From Metarhizium brunneum (lineage: Eukaryota; Ascomycota; Sordariomycetes; Hypocreales; Clavicipitaceae): a DNA stretch of 64,000 bases. The stretch spans positions 3,100,001 to 3,164,000 of the forward strand of contig NC_089423.1 of NCBI RefSeq assembly GCF_013426205.1, written 5' to 3'. Below the pieces are notes generated by a model. That model was not told the DNA's origin and made no database searches. It worked only from the letters and a program-made list of their open reading frames with translations. Position numbers and translations under genes: made by a program. Positions within the stretch are counted from its first letter, which is position 1, and every line of letters starts with the position of its first letter. Shown one piece after another: positions 1 through 11,607 of this stretch.

Positions 1-262
1 CGACCCGCGTTGCGTAGCATTGCTTTTACTTGCCGTCCCAGCGTCATGGCGAACTTTGGTGTGTGCCTGGGACGGATGTGGCGCCACACAGAGAGACGTA
101 TGCATGTAGCGGGGCGGCATCAGAGGCGAAGCTCCGTCACAGCACAACCAACTTCACCACTTCCAAACCCGGTCCAGTTGAGACTGCGGCAAACGCCGTT
201 CGAGATCTGTACCCAGCACCCAAACATGAGGTGACAAGCGCAATTTCCCAAGCTCAATCGAT

Positions 263-2686
263 ATGTCTTCCGGAAAGGGACTCCCCAACTTCCCAGACTT
301 GGAGGCGAAACTCCAAAAGCCCACCAAGCAGTCAGCCTTTGAACGACAAAAGGCCGAAGCCGAGGCCAAGCGCAAGCGCGAGGCTGCCGAAACTGCTGCC
401 GTTTACGCCGATTTTGTAAAGAGCTTCGATCGTGACGATGACGACGACGACAGGGGCGATGCGACTGCGCCGAGCAGCTTTGGGGGCCCTTCGCGAGGGA
501 GACCCGGCTTTGGGGGACAGCCACCTGGACACGGCGTCTCAAGGCGGCACTTTGTGTCTTCCGGATTGAAAAGCGGACCGGGGAGCTTGGGACCGGCGCC
601 GTCGTCATTTACGAAGAAGAGGTCGTTTAACGACTTCAAGGGAGGAGGTTCCAGGGACCGGTCGGGATTGCTGGGGTTTGAGGAGCCGGATTCCGGCCCG
701 GCTGCGACGTCGGTCGCCAAGGCCTTTGACGCGAGCGAGGACGAAGACATGGGCGATGTGAAGGACCGAGCCGAAGAAAAGGCCACGTCGAAACCTACGC
801 TCAGGCTTGCCAACTTGCCGCCGGGGACGTCGCAGGCGGTCGTCAAGGCGCTTATACCGGATAGTCTCAATGTCGAGAATGTCAGGATCCAGCCGCCTGC
901 TCCTGCTGGGCCCGGTGGCTCGGAAAGAAAATGCATGGTTGCCATTGTCACCCTTTCGCAGGAAACACCCGCGAATGAAATGGATACCGCCGTGAGCACG
1001 CTGCAGAATCGCTATCTTGGCTACGGATACTACTTGTCTTTGCATCGGCACTTGTCCTCGGCCGTGGCAGCTTCGGCCAATCTCCCCAGTCTGGGATCCT
1101 CGTCCTCTGGTGCCCATCCTTTCGGAGCAAAGCCCGTTGAACAGCCTGGAGGCCGGGACAAGTACAGCCATCATCAGCAAGGATTTCACCGCGGTTTCGC
1201 ACCTCCCTCCTCGTACGGGCAGGTTGGTGCTGGAGTCAACAGGGCGCAGTTGTTGCATGTACCCGTACGACCGCCACAGGATGTCAGGACTATACAACTG
1301 ATAAACAAGACGATTGAAGGGGTTTTAGAACACGGTCCAGAGTTCGAGGCGCTCCTAATGTCGCGACCCGACGTTCAGCGGGAGGAGAGGTGGGCTTGGA
1401 TATGGGATGCCAGGAGTGAAGGCGGCATCTGGTACCGGTGGAGGCTTTGGCAGGTCGTCACAGGCTCAGAGTTTAGCCAAGTCAAAGGAAAGTATGTACC
1501 GTTGTTCGACGGTGGCCATGCCTGGAAATCACCAGATAAGAGCTTGGTCTTTGAGTACACGACTTCTCTGGACGAGCTTGTATCAGATCCGGAGTACAAC
1601 TCATCAGATGATGAAGACATGGAGGAGGGCCCCGGCGACAACAACAATGGCGTCGAAGCCGAGAAGACGTTTCTGAACCCGTTGGATAAAGCCAAGCTTG
1701 TTCATCTCCTGGCGCGACTACCGACTACGCTTAGCAAGCTGCGGAAAGGAGACATTGCCCGAGTCACAACGTTTGCCATTACCCATGCCAGTCGCGGCGC
1801 AGATGAGGTTGTTGATATGATTGTCGCCAATGTTGAGAAGCCGCTTTCGTTAACAGCTGCCAACGCCGAGAAGAAGCAAGACGCGAGACCAATCCATCCG
1901 GGAACAGCGACGGAAGAGGGATCTACAAACGAAGGCCCAGACACAAGCAGCGCTAGTTTGGTGGCCCTGTACGTGGTAAGCGATATTCTGTCTTCGTCTT
2001 CTACAAGCGGCGTCCGCCACGCCTGGCGTTTCCGACAACTATTTGAGACAGCCCTCCGAGAGCGCAAACTCTTTGAAAGCTTAGGCTTGCTGGCGGAGAA
2101 GCTCGGATGGGGTCGCCTACGCGCAGAAAAGTGGAAAAGGAGTATCAATCTCGTGCTCAATCTATGGGAGGGATGGTGCGTATTTCCGGCAGAGTCGCAG
2201 GAACTATTTGTCAAAACGTTTGAATCGCCACCGTCGCTCAAGACCGAGGACACAATCGACGAGTCATCCGCTCGTACCAAGTGGAAGACGGTCGAGGCGC
2301 TGCCAGCCGCAAAGCGCGAGAGGAGCGCAGCAAGCCCGCCCAGCGTGGTGCCTGCTTCCATGGCGCAGGATGACATTGACGGGGAGCCTCTGGATGAGGA
2401 TGACGTAATGGGTGAACCTATTGACGATGAAGATGTGGAAGGGGAGCCTATTGATGAGGATGATGTTGCGGGGGATCCTATTGACGACGACGAGCTGGAG
2501 GCCGAAGCCATGGATCAAGACGGAGGCGGGGGCCAAGCGGCGGGCGCACCATCGCAAGCAGAGAGCCAGGATGAGAATGGGGGTGTTGGTGGTACTCAGG
2601 TATCTGCGGGCCGAACGCAACAGCGGAAGCGACTGCGCGCCGTGGATATGTTTGCTGACTCGGACGGGTCGAACGAGGAGAAATAG
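263..2686 (+). CDS. SR140/U2SURP-like splicing factor (RRM-SURP-CID)
   Basis: Single-exon gene of 807 aa. It is recognised as a fungal counterpart of the U2 snRNP-associated protein SR140 (U2SURP), which acts in pre-mRNA splicing in the nucleus. Domains in order: a charged N-terminus containing an acidic run (DRDDDDDD, about residue 56); an RRM at about 176-262; a SURP/SWAP module at about 343-395 with the typical RPDVQREERWAWIWD core; a CID/RPR RNA polymerase II CTD-interaction fold at about 470-670; and an acidic tail with four degenerate 'GEPIDEDDV' repeats at about 703-751. Human U2SURP has comparable 'DGxPI/L' repeats, which supports orthology. The ATG at 263 begins a KGLPNFPDLEAKL N-terminus and is the first ATG in frame. 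No intron is needed. The family assignment is firm; the splicing role is inferred from the family. Confidence 0.85.
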   Translation: MSSGKGLPNFPDLEAKLQKPTKQSAFERQKAEAEAKRKREAAETAAVYADFVKSFDRDDDDDDRGDATAPSSFGGPSRGRPGFGGQPPGHGVSRRHFVSSGLKSGPGSLGPAPSSFTKKRSFNDFKGGGSRDRSGLLGFEEPDSGPAATSVAKAFDASEDEDMGDVKDRAEEKATSKPTLRLANLPPGTSQAVVKALIPDSLNVENVRIQPPAPAGPGGSERKCMVAIVTLSQETPANEMDTAVSTLQNRYLGYGYYLSLHRHLSSAVAASANLPSLGSSSSGAHPFGAKPVEQPGGRDKYSHHQQGFHRGFAPPSSYGQVGAGVNRAQLLHVPVRPPQDVRTIQLINKTIEGVLEHGPEFEALLMSRPDVQREERWAWIWDARSEGGIWYRWRLWQVVTGSEFSQVKGKYVPLFDGGHAWKSPDKSLVFEYTTSLDELVSDPEYNSSDDEDMEEGPGDNNNGVEAEKTFLNPLDKAKLVHLLARLPTTLSKLRKGDIARVTTFAITHASRGADEVVDMIVANVEKPLSLTAANAEKKQDARPIHPGTATEEGSTNEGPDTSSASLVALYVVSDILSSSSTSGVRHAWRFRQLFETALRERKLFESLGLLAEKLGWGRLRAEKWKRSINLVLNLWEGWCVFPAESQELFVKTFESPPSLKTEDTIDESSARTKWKTVEALPAAKRERSAASPPSVVPASMAQDDIDGEPLDEDDVMGEPIDDEDVEGEPIDEDDVAGDPIDDDELEAEAMDQDGGGGQAAGAPSQAESQDENGGVGGTQVSAGRTQQRKRLRAVDMFADSDGSNEEK

Positions 2687-5600
2687 CAGACAAGAGCCTT
2701 TAGCCGCGGGGATATATTCCCAGGATCTTCATCATCATCACGAAGCCTAGTTTGCGGGACGTCGATATAATTGGTTGCTATCAGAGCCGTGATGAAAAGG
2801 ATATTCCACCAAAGAGATGGAACCATGGGGTCAGTTCGTTATGTATGTACTACTATTATATTCCAAGAGCGTCAAAGTAATGCGGCATTGTACAGACAGT
2901 TTCACGTCTGGCTGGAGCGTTCATTCTAGAAGGCCGATCCCAACCCAAAGGGTTACATACCGCGCGGTCCGATTGTGTCTCTCAACGGCCTTTTTCAGTC
3001 GCTTCCTTTTCCCCCAGTTCGTCTGTTCTAATCCACCAGTCGTATGTCGTGACGAACTCATGCACGGGAATGGAGTTTGCATGAGCACCAAGCAGCGAGA
3101 CGGCCTAGCCAAAAGAATCGGGCCAGTGAATTTATATCACCCATGTATGTAGTAGTAGTATGTGTGAATAAGGACATGTCCGACTAGAACCCGGGCTCTG
3201 CCGTGGTGCTACGACGGATAGTTTGTTATTTGCACAGATCGGCAAGGGACGGCCTTGTCCGCTTCCCAAAATGGAAACCCGTTTTGATGCTGTGGCGCTG
3301 TAAACGCCCAAAATTACAGCTTTGTTTGCCGGAGGGTAGCTGATGTGAAGTCAAACGAATGCTTATTACTCGTGCGCGGCTGGGACCAGGACTGGAGGAA
3401 AGATGTGACGTGTGTCTGGTGGGTGTGGATCCCCTGCGGCAAACGGCTCGCCGGTCGGCCTGAATGCAACGGTCCAATAGAAACTTGCTCACCTTGGGGC
3501 ACCTGGCCGTGGCTTGTTGACACGGCATATGAATTAGAGATGGGAAAGGGCAACGGGGACCGATGGGTTTTCTTGGCTCTGGTGAAGAGATGAGGTTGTG
3601 GGAAACTTGTTGGCTGGTTGGTTCTTCTGTTTCTTTTGATGAGAGACTCTGGCAATACTCCGAAGACATACACACACAGATGGAGATGATGTCCCTCCAT
3701 CGCCAGCTAGATAAGGAGGGTGTTTCGCAACCAAACTGCCTGGATACGCAGGCAGTTTCTTGATGCAGCAACAGATGGTATGAAACGGATATCCTTATGC
3801 CCTTCTGGCGCAATATTTGCCCGGGTGTGGTACAGTGGGTTACAGCGCCGTCAAATCATGCTCGGAGGAGCACACCATCTCGAAGCTTGGGATGCTGCAG
3901 TCTGCAAATCTGCGGCGAAAGGCCAACATCATTAGTACACATCTGTATACAATAGTGCAGCGTGTACGGGCTTGGCCCATATTAACCAACTAGGGGTCCG
4001 TTCCCTTGAATCTGTTGAATGAGTCTGGGTTCCTGAGCCACGACGTCTTGCCCATTCGATCTGAGTGTGAGGAGAGTGGTAGGGTCTCGTCTTTTCATGT
4101 CCGTTGCTTCTCAATTCCGTGAAACGAAACACACAAACAAATAAACAGGACATGTCGTTTCCCATCATTGTTGACGGGGAGCATCTCATGGTGCAGCTGT
4201 AATCCACACCTGTACCCGTCGGTCTAGAGGCATGCGGTCTGTGCCTGTCGAACCAATCGGCCTGGATATCGCATCATACGAGGATTTTTAAAGATAGATG
4301 GAGTGCTCGAGCTTTTTTTTCCGGCCAAGGTCCATTCGCGTTGAGGCGACTCCAGTGGCTCCAGTGACCTGCCACAAAGGCTGAGAAGCGCGGGTGTTTC
4401 AAAGGGGGCTGCCACGGGCTCGGGGAAGGCTGGCATGTGTCACGGCTGGTGAATAACCCAGACGGATCGTGGCCTTGATGGGCTTGATAACCAACCTTGC
4501 TGGATGAGCGCGTGGGCGCCGGTGGCCAGTGCAGAACGCACCTGTAAGATTGTATGTATACTCGGTAGGTATGCCAAGGTGGTTGGCGTGTTGATGGATC
4601 TCGAAATTGAAGTTTGTGGTGTCCGGTGTTCGATGTTCCAATGTCAACGTTCCAATGTTGGGTCTAATGGTAGTACCAAAACTGCGTGATGTGGTTGAGC
4701 AGCTGGGGCCTGGCGCACGTCCTGCATGTAAGGGTACATGTACTTAAGTAGGCTCTGCGGGGGGTTCACCGGGGCTGCGGCCAGATGAGAGCTCTCAACT
4801 GAGATAACCAGCCACGGACCGATCAGCGGCTTCAATGTTGGACGAGGACCAGGCCCACCGAGCACCGAGTGCCAGGCTCTGTAACTACGTTCTATGCGGT
4901 ACTGCATGTGTCTGATATTGCAAGTTGGCCATGCGGAGGGCTTTCGAAGGCTGGTGGTGTCTGGTGAAGATTGAACCGCCCATGTCTTTCTTATCCACGA
5001 CCGCAGACTTGCATGTGGCTCAAATGCCCCGCAAGTGGGGTGCATGCCCCCCTGGAGACGGCTCTTCAGTTGATGTTTCCAAGTACGAACAGTGGGTGTA
5101 CCAGACTAATTGATCAATTACAGTTGGGTTCAATGTTGGCAGGCACTATCGTTCTGGTGGGCAGCGGCCGGTGGGCCTGAGTGGACTTGACTGGCCGTTT
5201 TGGCTTTCAAAAATCAAATGTCGACGGTTCAATGTTCCCAACTCCTCAACGCCCACCAATACTTCGCCTGACCATCCCACCAGTATCTGCTACATGTACT
5301 GCCGCCCACTCTCGGATTTCACTCCGCGAAGCCACGAGGCGTCGACTGCTTCTTTGAACACCACTCTACTATCCTTCCCCGGGACCCCGTGTCTCGCATA
5401 TGATCTAGGGAGACGACTGGTTATCGTTTCTGCATCCTGACGTCGGTCCGCAACTTCCCTCATCTCTTGCGCACCCCGGACCGGGAGTCTCTGCCGAGCG
5501 CATTTCATTAGCTGTCGGGCTATTCGAGGCAATTTCGAGAGCCGGAATCACTCACGACGACGACGACGACGACGACGGCCAACGCAGTGCATCACCGCAT

Positions 5601-5763
5601 TCTTGGGCAAGCTGCCGACTACCTCTATGCCGCATCCGAACTCTGTCGGCTCGACGTGTAAAGTTTCCGGACGCCGGCTAACTGCCGGCCGCCCTGGCTC
5701 CCTTGTCGCGATCTTTACAGAGTTAAAACTCCCGGACGACTTCCTCAACTAAACGTCTTTGAA
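2687..5763. other. 3.1-kb intergenic region upstream of the copper-fist gene
   Basis: I find no coding region I can support; open frames here are short and have no recognisable similarity. It should contain the 3' UTR of the SR140-like gene and the promoter and leader of the copper-fist gene. Visible elements are three TTCAATGTT-type motifs (4831, 5129, 5228) with a variant near 4651, and an eight-copy ACG trinucleotide run at 5554-5577. Confidence 0.6.
5554..5577. repeat. (ACG)8 microsatellite
   Basis: Uninterrupted trinucleotide run in the leader of the copper-fist gene, about 190 bases before its ATG. Confidence 0.9.
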
Positions 5764-7486
5764 ATGCCTCTCATAAATGGGCAAAAGATGGCCTGGTACG
5801 TATGCTATTGGATATTTCAACGCCGCCACGTCGGTGATACTTTGCCGACATTGCGCAACTGTCCCCGTTGCCCACACCATAGTAGCTAACGCCATATAAT
5901 GTAGCGAGCCTTGCATTCGTGGCCACCGCTCAACCAAGTGCACGCATGCTAATGAACGGCTTATGGTTCCAGTACGGAAACCTGGCCGCCCGTTAAGCTC
6001 TTGTCCGCACCCTTCATCGCGACCTTGCTCGTGTGCCGCCGTCACCGCCGCCATCCCCAGGAAACAGAAATGTCGATGCGGAACGTCAGATCCAGACGCA
6101 GTAGTTGAGAGCAAGCCGGAGAAGGACGCACCGAGCAGCAGCAGCAGTGCGACGACACCTCCTAGCCCCTCCAAATTCGGAAGCGCAGGCTTTCGAGTCC
6201 AAAAGCAGGGCGCAAAGGCAGGGCCGAGTAGGAAACAGTCCATCGATATCGCAGGACTTCAGAGGATGGACGCCAGCCAACTCAACGTCTTGCCGCCTTA
6301 CAGTGGGGTGAACCAGCCGCAAATGAGCACTCCAAACGGTTCTTCGACGCCCATGTCTGAGGCCTCACTTTACGGCTCCATGGATATGACGCCAAGTGAA
6401 GGTTCCTTTGGGACAGAGGCCGGCATGTTCCCCATGTTTCCATACGCGATGGGTGCTCCTATGATGCCGCACGGTCCCATGAGAGTGACCCCTATAGGTC
6501 AGAATGGATCTTCGGTAAATGGCTCTGTTAAGCCAGAATCAGAGACGTTGAAAAGCTGCTGTGGAGGGAGCAATGGTGTCAAAAGCCATAGGGATGATGC
6601 CTCTTCAGTGCCTGCGCCGAGCGTCAATGGTAATGGCGGTCGTGAACCTGAAGCAAAGAGCTGTTGTTCGTCCACACCATCCTCATCCGGCCAAGAAAAA
6701 AAGCCAGTAGGCATCATGCCTCCGCCTGGCGTACCTTTCCCACCAAACGGGATTTTAATTCCACCCTTTCAACACCCCATGGCTATGGCAAATGGGATGT
6801 ATCCCTTTTATGCCCAGCCCAATATATTCAACTACCCTCCGCATTATGGATCTTATTTGCAACCCCTTCAACCCGAGCAATGGAGGCAGCTTATGGCCGC
6901 TATGGCTTTCCAGCACGGAGGGCCCCAGGCATTTGGCATGACAGGACCTATGCCAATGCAACAGCCCCCGCCTACACCGAATGGATCATCTTGGACGTCA
7001 CATCAATGCACCTGCGGCGATGCCTGCCAGTGTATTGGATGTGCAGCCCATCCTTACAACGACGCAACGCAAAATTATGTACGCTCTGCTTGGTCTTCTA
7101 TGATGGAGGAGGCACAAAAATCACATGCCCATACAAACAGCAACGGATCTCACCTGAATGGCCAGACTAACGGTGTTAACGGCGCGAATGGAGAGACGGA
7201 GGAATCGACCAAGACAAGTTGCAACGGGACTACAACCCCGATCAAGACAAATGGCGATGGAACATGGTCACCTGCGGCCCCCCAAACACCATCCGATGCC
7301 GCTTCCGGCCTGAGCGAGGAACAGGCTTTATCTGCTAGCGACTTTTTCTTCGTCAGCTACCCCTTTGGCGATACATGCGCTGGAGAGACGTCAAGCTGTC
7401 TTTGTGGTGATGACTGCCAGTGTATTGGGTGCACGATTCATAATAACACCGATCCGGCGCCAAGCACCGACGATACTGCAGCATAA
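5764..7486 (+). CDS. mac1: Copper-fist transcription factor (GRISEA/Mac1/Cuf1 type)
   Basis: Two exons, 5764-5795 and 5905-7486, with a 109-nt intron (GTACGT..GTAG, branch GCTAAC) falling inside the DNA-binding domain; product 537 aa. Residues 1-40 form a copper fist with zinc ligands C11, C14, C23 and H25, the HRSTKC core and a KPGRP minor-groove hook. Two C-terminal cysteine clusters of the form CxCx3CxCx2Cx2H lie at about 379-393 and 509-523. This arrangement is typical of copper-sensing activators of high-affinity uptake (yeast Mac1, fission yeast Cuf1, Podospora GRISEA). Extra 'SCC' pairs occur between them. The middle is rich in Pro, Met and Gly. By family it binds DNA when copper is scarce and is silenced by Cu(I) bound to the Cys clusters. 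The ATG is set by the MPLINGQKMAC start; an intron-less model starting at 5963 would lose the fist. Confidence 0.88.
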
Positions 7487-8522
7487 ACTAACGAAAACGA
7501 TGACTTATAAATGTTTATACATGGCCAACTATGGCAGCGATACGATAAATGCGAGACGCTATTGACCAATGTCAGCACTTTGAAAGCTTATAGGAAGGAC
7601 GGTGTACTTGAAATTATGAGGAAGAGATTAGGAGACTGGACATATATGAGGGCTGTCCGATTTTGTTGTAGATACCCGAGAACCCCAGACCATGGTGGGC
7701 CATAGAAAGAGGCGGGCTGGACTGGTTAAACATGCTATGGCGTGAGACGAAAATGAAAGAACAGAAGCTCTGCTCAACTCAAAACCTCAACTCAAAACAT
7801 CCTTGAACTCTGTTATGGCCCTAATATGCAGGTACGAAATGTGTGCACCGTCTGTGTTTGTAGATGATTGTGCTTTTACACAAATATCTGGACTACTTCT
7901 ACAAGCTTGATATCGTGAAGACGATCATCTGAGATTCTAGCAGTCCCACCTGCCTGGTACAGTTCCAGAGTACATTTATTAGCAGCCTCACATCGAGGGA
8001 AAATATGTGGATAATGTAGAAAGCTGTAGAAAGCTGTAGAAAATACTTCGGGGAGTAGTTGTGGAAAGAAACACTGCGGCTTCAATTTCCTCCTCGTCTT
8101 CGATTTCTAGTGCGAATAGCTTGGGTGCTGCCGTGTTCTCAGAACGACTCACCAGTGTGTCAAACCTACTGAAAACTTATAAAGGACAGGAATATCAAGC
8201 TAAAACATCAATTGATCGAATCTGGCCAAAATTCGAGGTGGCTTATTCAAATGGTTGAACAATTGGCGTGACCAAGCACTTGTCTAGCTGGATGTGCCAG
8301 GGAAAAAAAGTGGGACAATTGCCATATTCATCAGAGCTTCACGTCAGACCGTTTTCAACGTTCACTCTCATCACCGACGACTGACGACTTGCTCAAAATT
8401 CCACGCGGGGAGGCTGGGCCGCATAGGCACACATCAGCATAAACGGAACCATATAAAATAAAATCCCGGCACCCAGAGATACAGGCATACCTAGCGGACC
8501 CGCGAACAGCTCTCTAGCGGCC
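7487..8522. other. Intergenic, 1.0 kb
   Basis: 3' flank of the copper-fist gene and promoter of the next gene. A short direct repeat (GTAGAAAGCT, two copies) lies near 8020-8040. No RNA gene or coding region seen. Confidence 0.6.
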
Positions 8523-9611
8523 ATGTCCACGCACCACACCCATCCAGATCGTGAGTATCGCCGCCGCGACGATCGCCATGGAAACCCATCAAATGATGAT
8601 AAGCCATCCCGAGCGAGGCCGCCGTCGCCAACCGGGAGATCCGAGCGCCGCAGTGCATCGCCAGACAGAGAGCCGCATCGAACACACCGGTCACACAGGC
8701 ACCACCATCACCGCCGAGAGCATAATCGGCCTCGCCACACATTGGAAGCTGTCTCCAGCCCTGTAGCCTTGCCGTTTTCGGCGCGAATGCTGTCCAAGTC
8801 GGATTACCGTACGTTTGAGCCGCTCTTTGCGTACTATCTGGATCTGCAGAAGCAGAAGTATCTGGAGGACATGGACGAGCGAGAGGCCAGGGGGAGATGG
8901 AAGAGTTTCGTCGGGAAATGGAACAGGAACGAGCTTGCGGAGGGGTGGTACGATCCGGACATGTTTGCCAAATGCACGGCCAACTATGCAAGACCGGAGG
9001 GGGACGTGAGCGGTGGGGAGAGGAGAGACGAGCGGTCACAGAAGATTCCTACGGGGCGAGAAGAAGCGACACCTCGCGCTGGGAACAGCGACGACGACCA
9101 AGACTACGGCCCGGTGCTGCCGTCGTCAGATCCCCGGCGCCAGGTGGTGGGCGCGAGGGTGCCGACGTTTCAGGATCTGTCGCTGCGAAATGAGCTCGCG
9201 GAGGAGCAGAGGGCGGCGGACCGCGAAGAACTACGACGAGCTCGGAAGGCGGATAGGACGGTTCAAAAGGAGCGCCTGGAGGAGCTGGTGCCCCGCGCGG
9301 AACCGGGCACGCGCGAGCGGAAACTGGAGAAGAAGAAGGAGGTGAATGACAAGATGAGGCAGTTTAGGGATAAGAGCCCCGGGCTGGAGGCGGGCGATGA
9401 GAGGGAGCTTATGGGCGGGGGGGACGAGCTGGAGGAGTATAAGAGGACCAAGGAGAGGGAGCACAAGCGCAAGTCGGAAAGACAGGTGCAGAGGGAGGAG
9501 TTTGAGAGGGCCAAGAGAGAGGAGATGGAGGAGAGGAGGAGGGCGTGGCAGGAGAGAGAGGAGGGCACGGTCAGTATGCTGCGGGAGCTGGCGAAGCAGA
9601 GATTTGGATAA
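8523..9611 (+). CDS. Highly charged conserved protein, RNA-processing type
   Basis: Single-exon gene, 362 aa. Residues 1-80 are rich in Arg, His and Ser, with RS/RD dipeptides and a poly-His patch. Residues about 88-150 hold the most ordered-looking block (LSKSDYRTFEPLFAYYLDL followed by a KSFVGKWNRNEL stretch). Residues about 210-362 are predicted to be almost continuous charged helix (many E, R, K), ending EGTVSMLRELAKQRFG. I do not recognise a named family with certainty. The composition resembles nuclear proteins tied to splicing or RNA metabolism, and fungal homologues are often given names such as 'RNA helicase HEL117' without a real helicase domain. No helicase motifs are present here. 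The ATG at 8523 is the first in frame after a stop. Function unknown. Confidence 0.75.
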   Translation: MSTHHTHPDREYRRRDDRHGNPSNDDKPSRARPPSPTGRSERRSASPDREPHRTHRSHRHHHHRREHNRPRHTLEAVSSPVALPFSARMLSKSDYRTFEPLFAYYLDLQKQKYLEDMDEREARGRWKSFVGKWNRNELAEGWYDPDMFAKCTANYARPEGDVSGGERRDERSQKIPTGREEATPRAGNSDDDQDYGPVLPSSDPRRQVVGARVPTFQDLSLRNELAEEQRAADREELRRARKADRTVQKERLEELVPRAEPGTRERKLEKKKEVNDKMRQFRDKSPGLEAGDERELMGGGDELEEYKRTKEREHKRKSERQVQREEFERAKREEMEERRRAWQEREEGTVSMLRELAKQRFG

Positions 9612-10788
9612 AACGGTTCATGGTGTTGGGCCGTCTTTGTGTTGTGCAGACGGGCCGTTTTGTTTGTTGAAGCCTCAAGACTGCATGAGCTGTGTGTGCA
9701 TGAATGACTGTTGGTCTTGGTCTCCAATGAGCAGGTTTGTACCTGCCGGCCATCATCTGGATCTAGCCTTTGGTTGATCTCCTATTCTTTCCTCTCACTG
9801 AAGGCGTGAAACTACATATGTACTTATCAAAGCATCGGCACGTTCGTCTTGGCTTTGACGTGTGCGTGGTTTGCTGGCAAAGCTGTTGCGGGCCAATCAG
9901 GCCGCTTCGTCGGCCGTTCGTCAGCAACGTCGGTGCGACTTCTCCCAGACGAACCGAGTCAAATCGGAAATTCGCAGAATGCAACCTTGGCGTTCGCCGT
10001 TTCCAGGATATTGGCGAACCAGTGCAATGTTCCATTCGACAAGCCGCACATGTACTGTGACATTTAACAGAGTGAGGCGCCTAAAATGCTCCCCTGTTAG
10101 GTAGAGCAGACTGTATGTAGTAACTAAGTAGTAACAAGATCTAGTCTGCTGCGTTTCTCTATCCGCCCCAATCACGGCCTCCCAAATGGTTCTCATCTGA
10201 TAAAGGATAAAAGCCACGCCGCAGCCAAAGGTTCCATTGCGGACTTGCGAGTTAGAAACTGGTGGTTTAGAGGGATATGGTTGGCCGTCGTCTCCACTCT
10301 CTTGGGACCAAAATCTTTCCACCCTGCGAGTATGGAGTTGTGCAAATGTCTCTCGAGTCTTGACACAAACGGAATAACTTGTGGCACGACAAACAGACAG
10401 CCCGTTGATTTATCTTCTTCTTCTTTTCTTAGAGTCCCGTCGGCAACGGTTTTCGGACAGGGCCCAAGGTTTCATTCCAAGTTTTGTGGCTTTCGGCAGC
10501 CCAGGTTGGCGGCTTAATGAGGCTGGTTTCGTGCACCAACAACCGGCCGGTGTGATCTACAGTGCAGGACCCTAGTCTGAGAGAATCCAGACGCACATAC
10601 AATACAGAGGAAGTGCTGCTGTATGTACTCCGTACATTCGGGACTTTCCCCCCAGGCCCTGCCGTGTCACGTTGGGCAAACAATCGGCAACGTGCCAGGA
10701 TTGGTCCCTTTTTCATCGAGATTGTGAACCGGCTTTCGACATACTATTACAAGCCGGAGCCCAGGCTCGTCGTCTGACGTGAGCGGCC
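9612..10788. other. Intergenic, 1.2 kb
   Basis: 3' flank of the charged-protein gene and promoter of EFM7. It contains one TACTCCGTA motif at 10626-10634 in the palindromic context GTACTCCGTAC. No supported gene. Confidence 0.6.
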
Positions 10789-11607
10789 ATGGAGGGAGAC
10801 GAGGCCTACGGCACGGGGTTTCTGATGGATGAGCCCGAGGACTACTATCCACCCTCACCACCGCCTACGAAACAAATCTTTGGCATGCAAAATGGAAAGC
10901 AAGTGACGCTGCATCTGGTCGGGCACAGTCCCACAGAGGCGCACCATCTGTGGAATGGGGCCAAGTTCATATCGGATTACTTCGAGCAGGACCCTTCGAG
11001 GGTCGAGGGCAAATCCGTCCTCGAGCTGGGCGCCGGGGCCGGTTTGCCGTCGCTGGTCGCGGGCATCCTGGGAGCCAGGAAGGTGGTCATGACGGATTTT
11101 CCAGACCCCGACCTGGTCGCCAACATGCAAAAGAACATTGACGAGTGCAACGCGACGGTTGAGCCCGAGGGACATGTTGCGCGGACAATCGACGCCGCTG
11201 GGTTTGTTTGGGGCGCCGACCCGGAGCCCCTTCTTGCTAGACTTGCGCCTGCTTGTCAAGAGGGCGATGGTGGCGACGGGATGCAAGGCGGGTTTGACGT
11301 CTTGGTCCTTGCGGATCTGCTGTTTCGACACTCGGAGCACGGGGCTCTCGTCAAGACCATCAAGGAGACTATGCGCGCGTCGCCGGATAGCGCCGCCTAC
11401 GTCTTCTTCACGTCGTACCGCCCGTGGAAGCAAGATCTGGACATGGGCTTTTTCGACGTTGCTCGGAACGCGGGTCTCGAGGTGGAGCAGGTCTCCGAGA
11501 GGAAGTTGGAGAAGCCCCTCTTTGAAGGAGATCCGGGGGACTTGGATGTGCAAAAGACTGTCAAGGGGTTCATAGTGCGGTGGCGGGTTGAGGATTGTAA
11601 TAGTTGA
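10789..11607 (+). CDS. EFM7: eEF1A N-terminal/lysine methyltransferase EFM7
   Basis: Single-exon gene, 272 aa, a seven-beta-strand SAM-dependent methyltransferase of the Efm7/Nnt1 group (METTL21-related). In yeast this enzyme methylates the N-terminal glycine and adjacent lysine of elongation factor eEF1A in the cytosol. The SAM-binding motif I (LELGAGAG) is at 78-85, the acidic post-I residue is in MTDFPDPDL (D103), and the DVLVLADLLFRHSEH segment matches the family's substrate-side motif. The N-terminal LMDEPEDYYPPSPPPT and the THYRPW-like 'TSYRPWKQDLDMGFF' are also typical. An older name links it to nicotinamide N-methylation, which the later protein-methyltransferase role supersedes. The ATG at 10789 gives the usual family length. 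Confidence 0.88.
   Translation: MEGDEAYGTGFLMDEPEDYYPPSPPPTKQIFGMQNGKQVTLHLVGHSPTEAHHLWNGAKFISDYFEQDPSRVEGKSVLELGAGAGLPSLVAGILGARKVVMTDFPDPDLVANMQKNIDECNATVEPEGHVARTIDAAGFVWGADPEPLLARLAPACQEGDGGDGMQGGFDVLVLADLLFRHSEHGALVKTIKETMRASPDSAAYVFFTSYRPWKQDLDMGFFDVARNAGLEVEQVSERKLEKPLFEGDPGDLDVQKTVKGFIVRWRVEDCNS

Noticed and set aside
3226..3813. 195-codon minus-strand frame in the first long intergenic interval
   Set aside because: Composition is typical of random translation, with several overlapping frames of similar length on both strands and no motif.
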